From contig JBOHDX010000029.1 of NCBI GenBank assembly GCA_050700835.1, forward strand, positions 1 to 9,402: 9,402 nucleotides of DNA, written 5' to 3'. The notes beneath the pieces are model-generated. The model was not told the origin of the DNA. It saw only the letters and a program-made list of their open reading frames with translations, and searched no databases. The translations under genes and the position numbers were made by a program. Below, piece by piece: positions 1 through 6,718 of the stretch. Every line of letters starts with the position of its first letter. Within the stretch, counting starts at the first letter, position 1. This stretch comes from JBOHDX01 sp050700835. GTDB taxonomy: Bacteria > Actinomycetota > Actinomycetes > Propionibacteriales > Nocardioidaceae.

Positions 1-183
1 GGTGGTCGGGTCGGTGGTGGCGTCGGAGCCGGAGCATCCGCCCAGGGCGATCACGGCGATCAGTGTGCTCAGCACGATCAGGACGCCGAACGGCGCAGTC
101 GGTGCAGTCGGCGCAGTCCGCGCAGTCCGCGCAGTCGGTGCAGTCCGCGTAGTCCGCGCCGGCAGCGCTCTGCGTCCTGGGTC
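1..183 (-). CDS. Partial lipoprotein, N-terminus only, start unresolved
   Basis: Reading the minus strand into the left edge, one frame gives a hydrophobic segment followed by a lipobox: GVLIVLSTLIAVIALGGCSG, then a Ser/Asp/Thr-rich stretch (SDATTDPTT) typical of the linker after the lipidated Cys of bacterial lipoproteins. The frame is open from the window edge to a TGA at 186-184, but contains no ATG, GTG or TTG start. An ATG at 187-185 lies in another frame; removing one C from the CCC just after it would join that ATG to the lipoprotein frame, giving a basic n-region built of T-A-P and T-A-R tripeptides. So either a one-base frameshift or a non-standard start is present. Function cannot be told because the mature protein is outside the window. 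Confidence 0.55.
92..154. repeat. 9-nt tandem repeat, seven units
   Basis: Seven consecutive 9-mers match SGYGYAGTC (units starting at 92, 101, 110, 119, 128, 137 and 146). They vary at the first base (G or C), the third (C or T) and the fifth (C in six units, T in the last). Being a multiple of three, copy changes keep frame. On the minus strand they encode a T-A-P/T-A-R tripeptide series directly ahead of the lipoprotein signal-peptide hydrophobic core. Confidence 0.85.
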
Positions 184-256
184 TCATCGCGGCCACCCCA
201 GCCTCGTCGCCCGTCTATCGCGACAACGTAACCAGCCTCGTGCCGTACCGAAACCC

Positions 257-275
257 CCACAAGCCACTCTTGTGG
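257..275. terminator. Stem-loop downstream of the HNH gene, possible terminator
   Basis: CCACAAG at 257-263 and CTTGTGG at 269-275 form a perfect 7-bp stem with a 5-nt loop, about 100 nt past the stop of the minus-strand HNH gene and ahead of the lipoprotein. No real T-tract follows on either strand, so termination is an inference. The rest of 188-375 shows no convincing gene. Confidence 0.35.
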
Positions 276-375
276 ACAAACCGGCGGCGGTCAGTGGATT
301 CGCAAGCCCGCGATCGAGGTTGCAGTCACGGGATGGTCCTACGGAGTGGCCGGCGGTGTGGTGGGCTGGCTGGGC

Positions 376-1740
376 TCACATCCGCAGATGCGCCTGGGGG
401 CTGGGGGCATGTCCGTGCGGCGAGTCGCGCATCGTTGCGGTGGCGGATGTCGACGCTACGAGACCGTCGGCCGCGCGAGCCGGTCCCGCCGCTGCCGGCA
501 GCGGTTTCCGATAGGGAGCCAAGCGTCGTGCCGCGGCATCGACGAGGTCGTGGGCGGCTCGGCGGCGGTCGATCAGCTCCGTACCGTGCCGGTCCCAGGC
601 GCGCACCCGGCCATGGGCGCTGATCGCGACTCGGAGGAGGGCGCCGTGGATCATGCGGTGATGGCGGTGACAGGCGGCGATCATGGCTGACACATCGGTG
701 GTACCGCCTTGTGCCCACGGGATGACGTGATGGATCTGGACGTGTCGGCGATCGCAGCCCGGGACCTCGCATCGTCCGGCGCTGCGCACCCGGATCGCTC
801 GACGTTGACCTGCCGTGGCGCAGCGCGCCGAGCGACCGAGCTCGATCGGCTGACCGGCCGGGCCCAGCACCACCCGGGAGACGGTGGCGTCGCAGGCGAG
901 TTGCTGCAGCAACGCCGTGTCGATCCGTCCGAAGCCGTCAAGAGTCACACCGCCGCAACGGCCATCAGTCAGGGTCGCCCAGTCGACGATCACGGTCAGG
1001 TGCGGGCGTACACCCTCGTCGAGTGGGAGCCCATGATCGAGAATCGAGCGGCAGATCTCGGCGACCGCGTCGGCACGCCGCTGGGTCGGCTCCCGGTCGT
1101 CGTCTTGGTCGTCGGGCGCGCTGTGCGCGTCGACGACCTGACGCAGCATGGTGCCGGTCTCGGGATCGAGCAAGCCTCTCACCGACACCATGTCGCCGAC
1201 CGGATGCACGTCGAAGGACCGCCTGGTCAGTGCCCGGACGGCAGCGGCATCGTCGGCGTCGGGATCGACCGCACCGGCCAGGTGCCGGATCAGGTTGCGA
1301 AGCTCGATCGGATCCACCTCACGCGCCGCGGTCATGAGCACGTCCTCCGCGTCTGCCATCACGGTGGATCCCAGGCGGCGCAGTCCGGCAGCCATCTCGA
1401 AGGCGTGACCGACGCTGATCTCTCCGGCGAACAAGGCCAGGCGGGTCTCCGGCAGCAGATCAAGGCTGCCGCCGAGGCGGACCCTCTGGCGCGCCTGCGC
1501 CGGGGTCATCCGAAGCTCGGCACGCAACCAACCTGCCACCGAGGCAGCGCCGCAGTCTGCTGGACCGTCGGTCCGGTCGAACCGCTCCGCGGTGGCACTG
1601 AACGCTCCCTCCAGGGCGTCGATCGCCGCCCGCAGCGTGCGCAGTCGACCGTCAAGGTCGCGCCCGGACGCCGCTGTCAGGTCGCACGAGACCGCCCCGG
1701 CGACCGCCGAGGCAAGCGCTTCCAGAGGTATCGAACTCAT
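376..1740 (-). CDS. DUF222 / HNH endonuclease-like protein (13E12 repeat family)
   Basis: A 454-residue protein of the actinobacterial DUF222 plus HNH family. The N-terminal two-thirds is the Arg/Ala/Leu-rich helical DUF222 region; the C-terminal part is an HNH module. Numbering from the ATG at 1740: zinc-type cysteines C324 and C329 (CEVPGC), the metal-binding pair H337-H338 (IHHVIPW), C357 and the H360-H361 pair (CHRHH). The usual central Asn, expected around residue 352 (family pattern TDLDN), is Ala here (TDVSA), so nuclease activity is doubtful. A GTG at 1758 gives six more residues, but neither start has a well-spaced Shine-Dalgarno. I prefer the ATG because a TAATGT -10-like hexamer ends 7 nt before it, fitting a leaderless mRNA. 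Family members are multicopy and their cellular role is poorly known. A LexA box over the start implies SOS control. Confidence 0.88.
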   Translation of the reverse strand: MSSIPLEALASAVAGAVSCDLTAASGRDLDGRLRTLRAAIDALEGAFSATAERFDRTDGPADCGAASVAGWLRAELRMTPAQARQRVRLGGSLDLLPETRLALFAGEISVGHAFEMAAGLRRLGSTVMADAEDVLMTAAREVDPIELRNLIRHLAGAVDPDADDAAAVRALTRRSFDVHPVGDMVSVRGLLDPETGTMLRQVVDAHSAPDDQDDDREPTQRRADAVAEICRSILDHGLPLDEGVRPHLTVIVDWATLTDGRCGGVTLDGFGRIDTALLQQLACDATVSRVVLGPAGQPIELGRSARCATAGQRRAIRVRSAGRCEVPGCDRRHVQIHHVIPWAQGGTTDVSAMIAACHRHHRMIHGALLRVAISAHGRVRAWDRHGTELIDRRRAAHDLVDAAARRLAPYRKPLPAAAGPARAADGLVASTSATATMRDSPHGHAPSPQAHLRM

Positions 1741-1746
1741 GTTCGA
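1731..1746. promoter_or_regulatory. LexA operator (SOS box) over the HNH gene start
   Basis: TCGAAC-TCAT-GTTCGA is a perfect palindrome matching the actinobacterial/mycobacterial LexA consensus TCGAAC-N4-GTTCGA. The symmetry extends to 9-bp arms (1728-1736 and 1741-1749). The N4 core contains the ATG start codon of the minus-strand HNH gene (1740-1738), and the -10-like hexamer overlaps the outer arm, so bound LexA would block transcription start. SOS boxes are known at some 13E12-family genes of mycobacteria. Confidence 0.85.
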
Positions 1747-1752
1747 TACATT
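1747..1752 (-). promoter_or_regulatory. Candidate -10 element for the HNH gene
   Basis: On the minus strand TAATGT fits the actinobacterial TANNNT -10 pattern. Seven bases separate it from the ATG at 1740, so transcription would start at or beside the start codon. No good -35 is visible. Overlap with the LexA box supports its being the regulated promoter. Confidence 0.4.
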
Positions 1753-1758
1753 AGACAC

Positions 1759-2194
1759 GCCGACGTTGCCGGGGGATCCTCCGCTGAATGTGTGGATGGA
1801 TCGCGTAGCCGTCCGCCCCCGCGCGTTCTGCGCGACCCCCGGGCAGGGCTCACCTGACGTCGCGTGCGGGCGGCAGGACCCATCCAGCAGGGCCCCTCAC
1901 GTCCGCCGCCGCCGCACCGCCGCAAGCGCGCCGCCGCACCGTTGGTGCCGACCCGGTCGTGAGCTACCGGGCTGGGGATTGGGCCAGGATGCCGGCCTGC
2001 TGGCATCGGCCAGAGGCCCGTCCAGGTCGCCGTCCCCCCTGAACACACCGCGTACCCGTGAACGCAAGCCTGTCCGGCCTGTCCGGCCAGCATTGTGACT
2101 GGCCCGACACCGGCTCCGTTTGCGAAGAGCCGGGCCATAAGGGAGGGTGGTCGGGATTGTGCCGATCCCCCGTACTCGATCGAAGGACTGCGTC
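1759..2194. other. Gene-free divergent region with several inverted repeats
   Basis: No frame here has convincing coding character or recognisable protein. It carries the upstream DNA of the HNH gene at its left end and probably the promoter and leader of the transglycosylase gene. Inverted repeats: GATGCC/GGCATC (1988-1993 / 2002-2007), GGCCAG/CTGGCC (2085-2090 / 2099-2104), CCGGCTC/GAGCCGG (2110-2116 / 2127-2133) and GGCCCG/CGGGCC (2101-2106 / 2131-2136). The second and fourth share bases 2101-2104 and so exclude each other. A 9-nt direct repeat, CCTGTCCGG twice, is at 2069-2086. I do not recognise a known riboswitch; GC richness makes chance stems likely. Confidence 0.5.
2182..2187 (+). 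promoter_or_regulatory. Ribosome binding site deciding a TTG start
   Basis: GAAGGA ends 7 nt before the TTG at 2195. It is better spaced than anything before the other in-frame starts (GTG 2147, GTG 2159, ATG 2276), which is why TTG 2195 is preferred for the transglycosylase. Confidence 0.6.
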
Positions 2195-2905
2195 TTGGCC
2201 GAACGGCCTCCTCGACCGGGCAAGCACAAGGCTCAACACCGGGCGCCAGGCTCCTTGGAGCGGGCGCGCATCTGGATGGCTGACGCTGTCCCGAGCCTGA
2301 AGCGCCCCGCCCTGGCTGCGACAGCCACGGGTAGCGTCATCGCCGCTGCCGTCGTCGGTGGTACCCACCTGCTGCCCGAGTCCGCAGCGTCTGCCGCGAC
2401 CGGCCACAGCAGGTCCGCCGCCCCCGGCCACACTAGGTCCGCCGCGCCCGCCCTGGACCGCGCCGGCAGCGCACCTCAGGTGTCACGCAGCGGCCAGCGC
2501 CCGCCGCTTCAGTCGCTGAAGCGGACCGCGATCCGCTCCGACCGCACCACGGTGGCGCGACACGCTGGTGACGCCAAGTCGAGCAAGAACCTGCTCGCCG
2601 CCAGCTCCGACCCCCGCACGATCGCGAAGGCGTTGCTGGCGCAGTACGGCTGGCCCGCATCGGAGTTCACTTGCCTCGACGACCTGTGGGTGGGGGAGAG
2701 CGACTGGAACCCCGGTGCCACGAATCCCTACTCCGGTGCCTACGGCATCCCACAGGCGCTTCCGGCGGAGAAGATGGCGACCGTCGGTCCCGACTGGCGT
2801 ACCGACCCAGCCACCCAGATCCGATGGGGTCTCGACTACATCCGCAGCAGCTACGGCTCACCTTGCAGCGCGGACGCGTTCAAGCAGGGCAACGGCTGGT
2901 ACTGA
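2195..2905 (+). CDS. Exported lytic-transglycosylase-like (SLT-fold) protein
   Basis: A 236-residue protein with a short basic N-terminus (RPGKHKAQHRAPG), a hydrophobic export or anchor segment at about residues 45-62 (ATATGSVIAAAVVGG), a low-complexity Ser/Ala/Pro/Arg linker to about residue 130, and a C-terminal lysozyme-like domain. The domain carries WVGESDWNPGATNPYSGAYG followed by IPQALP, the pattern of actinobacterial SLT-type transglycosylases; E168 (GES) is the expected catalytic acid. The end, GNGWY, matches the family's usual C-terminus, so the domain is complete. It should cleave peptidoglycan glycan strands outside the membrane. The linker has an 8-residue tandem duplication. The start is uncertain: an ATG at 2276 would shorten it by 27 residues. 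The DUF2079 gene follows 27 nt downstream on the same strand, suggesting co-transcription. Confidence 0.85.
   Translation: MAERPPRPGKHKAQHRAPGSLERARIWMADAVPSLKRPALAATATGSVIAAAVVGGTHLLPESAASAATGHSRSAAPGHTRSAAPALDRAGSAPQVSRSGQRPPLQSLKRTAIRSDRTTVARHAGDAKSSKNLLAASSDPRTIAKALLAQYGWPASEFTCLDDLWVGESDWNPGATNPYSGAYGIPQALPAEKMATVGPDWRTDPATQIRWGLDYIRSSYGSPCSADAFKQGNGWY
2402..2449 (+). repeat. 24-bp in-frame tandem duplication (GHSRSAAP / GHTRSAAP)
   Basis: Units 2402-2425 and 2426-2449 encode GHSRSAAP and GHTRSAAP in the linker of the transglycosylase-like protein. They differ at a few bases, so the duplication is not brand new. Confidence 0.75.
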
Positions 2906-2932
2906 CCGGTTTCGCCTCCGCCGGGTGACAAG

Positions 2933-4435
2933 ATGGTTGCGCCCGACGAGTTTGCGAGGACCGACTTGGCCACGTTGACCACCTCGTCGTCCCCGGAGAC
3001 CGGCGACGACGGCGTCGCCCCTGCCCGACGACCTCCCCGACCACGCCAGGCAGTCAGCCCCTTACTGAGATGGACACCGTACGCCGTGGCGGCGGTCATC
3101 TTCGCGGCGTACGCGACGATCTCGGTGGCGCGCTTCGAGCGGCTGGCCAACAAGTCGTGGGACACCGCAATCTTCACCCAGATCGTCACCGCCTACTCGC
3201 ACTTCTCGGTGCCCATCGTCGATCTGAAAGGTGTCGGGTTCAACGCGTTCGGTGACCATTTCAGCCCACTGCTGGTGGTGTTCGGGCCGTTCTACCGGTT
3301 GTTCCCGACACCGGTGACCTTGCTGGTCGGACAGGCGTTGCTGGTGGCCGTTTCGGTCGTGGTCGTCATGCGCGCCGCGATCAAGCACGTCTCGCCCGCG
3401 GCCGGGGTCGCACTGGGCGTCGCCTACGGGTTGTCGTGGGGCCTGCAGACCGGCATCAACTCGGAGTTCCACGAGTACTGCCTCGCGGTTCCGCTGCTCG
3501 CACTGGCCGGCGCGGCGTACCTCGACCGTCGCTGGGTCTGGGGAGCGGTCTGGTCCGCCGGCCTGCTGCTGGTCAAGGAGGACCTCGGCCTGATGGTCGT
3601 GGCGATCGGCGTGGTCGCGCTCGTGTGCCGGGAGCGACGATGGGGCATCGGCCTGGTTGTGGCCGGCGCAGTCGGCTTCGTGCTGACGACGGTGGTGATC
3701 ATCCCCGCGTTCAACCCCACGGACGGCTACGACTACTGGCGCCGCTTCTCCAGTGGATCGTCGCAGAGTCTCGACGGGCGGTTCGTCAGCCTGCTGTCGG
3801 ACATGGTGCTGCCGGCGGATCCCAAGCTGCACACGCTGTTGCTGACGTTCGCGATCACCGGGTTCCTCGCGTTGCGATCACCGTTCGTGCTGCTGGCCGT
3901 GCCCAACCTGGTGGAGCGTTTCGCCGGCGACGTGCACTTCTACTGGGGCACCGACTGGCACTATTCGATGCCGCTGATGCCGATCATGTTCATCGCCGTG
4001 ATCGACGCCATCGTCCGCACCCGCTCGTCCCGACCGGCCTGGATGGCGGCGTACGCCCGGCAGGTTCCCGCGGTCGCCGTGGCGGTGGCACTCGTGCTGT
4101 GCCTGCAGTTCCCGGTGGCAGACCTGTTCAAGGGGTCGACGTACCAGCCGAGCCCGCTGCAGGCGCAGGCGGACGCGGCGATGGCGCTGATCCCGGACGG
4201 GACTTCGGTCGAGACCGACATCGGCCTTCTCGACCAGCTGGCAGCCGATCACCACGTCTACTTCATCGGCGACTCGGGCCCGGTGGCGCCGGACTATGTC
4301 CTGATCGACGGGGCCGCCGGGTGGAGCGCGCCGCCCAACGACGCGGCACGGTACGCGATGCAGCTGCACCCGGGCACGACGTACCGCAACATCTACGACG
4401 AGGCCGGCTACGAGCTGGCCAAACGGGTCGGCTGA
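2933..4435 (+). CDS. DUF2079 multi-pass membrane protein
   Basis: A 500-residue integral membrane protein. The N-terminal ~45 residues are polar and Pro/Arg-rich, then comes a first membrane segment (YAVAAVIFAAYATISVARF) and many further hydrophobic stretches. Loop motifs SWDTAIFTQ, FGDHFSP and the late DWHYSMPLMPIMF are those I associate with DUF2079, a family of predicted membrane proteins resembling GT-C type glycosyltransferases; the Asp of SWD and GDH sit where GT-C enzymes keep catalytic or metal-binding residues. The C-terminal ~100 residues are soluble and probably outside (DIGLLDQLAADHHVYFIGDS). Substrate is unknown. The ATG at 2933 has only a weak ribosome site. Its position behind the transglycosylase is consistent with, but does not prove, an envelope-glycan role. 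Confidence 0.85.
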   Translation: MVAPDEFARTDLATLTTSSSPETGDDGVAPARRPPRPRQAVSPLLRWTPYAVAAVIFAAYATISVARFERLANKSWDTAIFTQIVTAYSHFSVPIVDLKGVGFNAFGDHFSPLLVVFGPFYRLFPTPVTLLVGQALLVAVSVVVVMRAAIKHVSPAAGVALGVAYGLSWGLQTGINSEFHEYCLAVPLLALAGAAYLDRRWVWGAVWSAGLLLVKEDLGLMVVAIGVVALVCRERRWGIGLVVAGAVGFVLTTVVIIPAFNPTDGYDYWRRFSSGSSQSLDGRFVSLLSDMVLPADPKLHTLLLTFAITGFLALRSPFVLLAVPNLVERFAGDVHFYWGTDWHYSMPLMPIMFIAVIDAIVRTRSSRPAWMAAYARQVPAVAVAVALVLCLQFPVADLFKGSTYQPSPLQAQADAAMALIPDGTSVETDIGLLDQLAADHHVYFIGDSGPVAPDYVLIDGAAGWSAPPNDAARYAMQLHPGTTYRNIYDEAGYELAKRVG

Positions 4436-4450
4436 CGGGGTCGGCTGACG
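4425..4450. repeat. 13-bp tandem duplication across the DUF2079 stop codon
   Basis: GGGTCGGCTGACG occurs at 4425-4437 and again at 4438-4450. The first copy contains the TGA stop (4433-4435) and the second repeats it outside the gene. Confidence 0.8.
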
Positions 4451-4465
4451 GGCCGCCCGGACATG

Positions 4466-4509
4466 AGAATCGACATTCGCGTCGCCCTAGCGGCCGAGTT
4501 GTCGATTCT
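4466..4509. terminator. Inverted repeat, likely bidirectional terminator
   Basis: AGAATCGACA (4466-4475) and TGTCGATTCT (4500-4509) are perfect 10-bp complementary arms with a 24-nt spacer. The element lies between the convergent ends of the DUF2079 gene (4435) and the minus-strand membrane gene (4533), where a shared terminator is expected. No long T-run follows, as is common in GC-rich actinobacteria. The large spacer also leaves room for a regulator site instead. Confidence 0.55.
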
Positions 4510-4532
4510 TCTCGACTCGTCGGCGGACCGAC

Positions 4533-5243
4533 TCAGCCGGCGGGGAACACGTTGACCGCCCGGGCGGCGACCAGCAACACCGTCACCACCGAGATGAACG
4601 ACTCGAGGGCGAACAACCCCTTGGCCCACCTGGTGAGTGGCATGGTGTCGGTCGGGGAGAAGGCCACCGCGTTCGTGTACGACACGTACAGGTAGTCGAT
4701 CACGGTGGGTTCCCAGTCCTGGGCGAGGTGCTCGTCGGTCATCTGCGGGAACAACAGGTCCGGCTGTACGTCACGTCCATGAGCCCGGTGGGTAGGTCCG
4801 CCGCGGTCGTACTCCCACAGCCAGATCCCGAAGACGCCGAGGTTCGTCAGCCAGATCTCGGCCCCCCCGAGCAGCAGCTTCGAGGCGGCGATGTGGGCAC
4901 CGGTGACGATGTCGTGCACGAGCAGCCCGAGCGCGATGGTGTTGGTCGCGGTGACGAGCCCGAGCAGCACCTGCGCCGCGATCCGGATCGTCGGAGTACG
5001 CCTAGCGGACGTGCCGCGATGCATCGCGATGATCGCGAGCAGCAGCGCCACCTCCACCGCTGGCGCGAGGAACCGCGGGGGCAACGCGAAACCGGCCGGG
5101 ATCGCGAACTGCAGACCGATCAGCACCAGCATGGAGAGCTCGATCAGGTAGCGCTTCTCCCCGGCGGTCGCGCGTAGCCAGGCAGGCCGGTGCTCGTCGC
5201 TACCCCACGCGAGCAGGTGCACCGAGGCGGTTGGCGGTCGCAC
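4533..5243 (-). CDS. Integral membrane protein with ion-channel-like C-terminal hairpin
   Basis: About 236 residues from the GTG at 5243; the frame is open further upstream, but beyond 5309 it overlaps fumC and reads as shadow sequence. Other in-frame GTG starts lie at 5291 and 5222, none with a clear ribosome site. Hydrophobic segments: about residues 34-54, 60-77, 88-110 and 120-142, then a polar loop (EYDRGGPTHR), then a last pair built on YLYVSYTNAVAFSPTDTMPL and a helix ending in VARAVNVF. That pair looks like the pore-helix/filter/inner-helix unit of two-TM potassium channels, with SPTD where TVGYGD would be and the following P-x-T retained. Homologous hypothetical membrane proteins are likely in other actinobacteria, but I cannot name the family for certain (DUF1345-like or Ion_trans_2-like). 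It is the last gene of the minus-strand cluster. Confidence 0.7.
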   Translation of the reverse strand: MRPPTASVHLLAWGSDEHRPAWLRATAGEKRYLIELSMLVLIGLQFAIPAGFALPPRFLAPAVEVALLLAIIAMHRGTSARRTPTIRIAAQVLLGLVTATNTIALGLLVHDIVTGAHIAASKLLLGGAEIWLTNLGVFGIWLWEYDRGGPTHRAHGRDVQPDLLFPQMTDEHLAQDWEPTVIDYLYVSYTNAVAFSPTDTMPLTRWAKGLFALESFISVVTVLLVAARAVNVFPAG

Positions 5244-5308
5244 CCGCCCATTGTCGGACCAGCGAGCGGCTGCTCCCGTCCCGACACGCACCGACCGTGG
5301 CGCGGGCC

Positions 5309-6718
5309 CTAAGGGTGGGTCATCCTCATCACGTCGAGCGCCTCGTCGAGCTGGGCCTCGGTGAGGTCCCCGCGCTCCAGGTAGCCCTCGGCGAGAACGA
5401 TCTCGCGGATCGTCTTGCGCTCGGCGATCGCCTTCTTGGCGATCTTGGCCGCGTTCTCGTAGCCGATCAGCCGGTTGAGCGGGGTGACCACCGACGGCGA
5501 TGACTCTGCGTACTCGCGGGCGCGTTCGACGTTTGCGGTGATGCCGTCGATGCATCGGTCAGCCAGCAAGCGGCTCACGTTGGAGAGCAGCCGGATCGAC
5601 TCCAGCAGGTTGCGCGCCAGCACGGGCATCATCACGTTGAGCTCGAAGTTGCCGGACGCACCGCAGACCGTGATCGCCGTGTCGTTGCCGATCACCTGGG
5701 CGCACACCATCAGCGTGGCCTCAGGCAGGACCGGATTGACCTTGCCGGGCATGATGCTCGACCCGGGCTGAAGGTCCGGCAGTGCGATCTCGGAGAGGCC
5801 GGTACGCGGCCCGGAACCCATCCAGCGCAGGTCGTTGCAGATCTTGGTGAGGCTGACCGCGATGGTGCGCAACTGCCCCGACAGCTCGACCAGCCCGTCA
5901 CGGGCGCCCTGTGCCTCGAAGTGGTTGGGCGCCTCGGTCAGCGGCAGACCGGTGGCCTCGGACAGCAGCTCGATCACTCGTTGCGGGAACCCGTGCGGCG
6001 TGTTGATGCCGGTGCCGACAGCGGTGCCACCGAGGGGCACCTGAGCCACCCGCGGCAACGTCGACTCGAGGCGTGACATCCCGGCCCGGACCTGCGCGGC
6101 GTAGCCACCGAACTCCTGCCCCAGCGTCACCGGTGTCGCGTCCATGAGGTGGGTCCTGCCGGACTTGACCACGTCGGCGAACTCGGCGGCCTTGCGCTCC
6201 AGCGCGACGGCGAGCTGCCCCAGCGCGGGGACGAGGTCCTGGATCGTCGCGGCCGTCGCGGCGACGTGGATCGAGGTGGGGAAGACGTCGTTGCTGGACT
6301 GGCTGGCGTTGACATGGTCGTTGGGATGCACCTCCCGCCCCAGCGAGCGGGAAGCCAGACCGGCGATCACCTCGTTCGCGTTCATGTTGCTGGACGTCCC
6401 CGAACCGGTCTGGAACACGTCGATCGGGAACTCCCGCTCGAACCCACCGGCGGCCACCATGTCGGCGGCCTGGGCGATCGCGTCGGACAGCGCCGGGTCG
6501 AGCACCCCGAGCTCCGCGTTCGCGCGAGCGGCCGCCGCCTTGATCTGGGCGAGCGCGGCGATATGCGCCGACTCGAGAGTGCCCCCGGAGATGGGGAAGT
6601 TCTCCACCGCGCGTTGGGTCTGGGCCCGCCACAGAGCGTCGACGGGCACGCGTACCTCGCCCATCGTGTCGTGCTCGATCCGGAAGTCGTCGCTGCTCTT
6701 GGAGGCGTCGTCACTCAT
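5309..6718 (-). CDS. fumC: Class II fumarate hydratase
   Basis: A 469-residue protein, the usual length for class II (iron-independent) fumarase, which interconverts fumarate and L-malate in the TCA cycle as a cytosolic homotetramer. Diagnostic motifs are all present: GSGTSSNMNANEV at residues 105-117, SGRTHLMDATPVTLGQ with H190 as the expected active-site His, and the superfamily signature GSSIMPGKVNP at 319-329 with the catalytic-loop serines S320 and S321. The C-terminal fumarase domain (AIAERKTIREIVLAEGYL onward) is intact. The ATG at 6718 shares ATGA with the stop of the upstream gene (6715-6718) and has no strong ribosome site, implying translational coupling. Aspartate ammonia-lyase is the main alternative in this superfamily, but the GSSIMPGKVNP and THLMDATPVTLGQ context favours fumarase. 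Confidence 0.96.
   Translation of the reverse strand: MSDDASKSSDDFRIEHDTMGEVRVPVDALWRAQTQRAVENFPISGGTLESAHIAALAQIKAAAARANAELGVLDPALSDAIAQAADMVAAGGFEREFPIDVFQTGSGTSSNMNANEVIAGLASRSLGREVHPNDHVNASQSSNDVFPTSIHVAATAATIQDLVPALGQLAVALERKAAEFADVVKSGRTHLMDATPVTLGQEFGGYAAQVRAGMSRLESTLPRVAQVPLGGTAVGTGINTPHGFPQRVIELLSEATGLPLTEAPNHFEAQGARDGLVELSGQLRTIAVSLTKICNDLRWMGSGPRTGLSEIALPDLQPGSSIMPGKVNPVLPEATLMVCAQVIGNDTAITVCGASGNFELNVMMPVLARNLLESIRLLSNVSRLLADRCIDGITANVERAREYAESSPSVVTPLNRLIGYENAAKIAKKAIAERKTIREIVLAEGYLERGDLTEAQLDEALDVMRMTHP

Noticed and set aside
92..154. CRISPR-like array at the 9-nt repeats
   Set aside because: Units are 9 nt, directly abutting, without spacers, and lie in coding sequence.
376..1740. 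HNH gene as part of a mobile element or intron
   Set aside because: No terminal repeats, reverse transcriptase, intein or intron features are near; DUF222/HNH genes are often free-standing and multicopy in actinobacteria.
709..1857. Long plus-strand open frame (382 codons) opposite the HNH gene
   Set aside because: It is antisense to DUF222/HNH coding sequence, has no recognisable motifs, and is rich in His/Arg/Gln as expected of a GC-rich shadow.
1759..2194. c-di-AMP (ydaO-type) riboswitch ahead of the cell-wall hydrolase
   Set aside because: Such switches are common before actinobacterial wall hydrolases, but I could not match its conserved sequence blocks here; only generic GC-rich stems are visible.
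3436..4695. Long plus-strand frame (419 codons) inside the DUF2079 gene
   Set aside because: Arg/Gly/Pro-rich reading of another frame of a clearly real membrane protein; it runs through the stop and the inverted repeat into antisense sequence.
5310..5555. N-terminal extension of the minus-strand membrane protein
   Set aside because: It would lie inside fumC and reads as low-complexity Arg/Asp/Gly/Pro residues; the real start must be downstream of the fumC stop.
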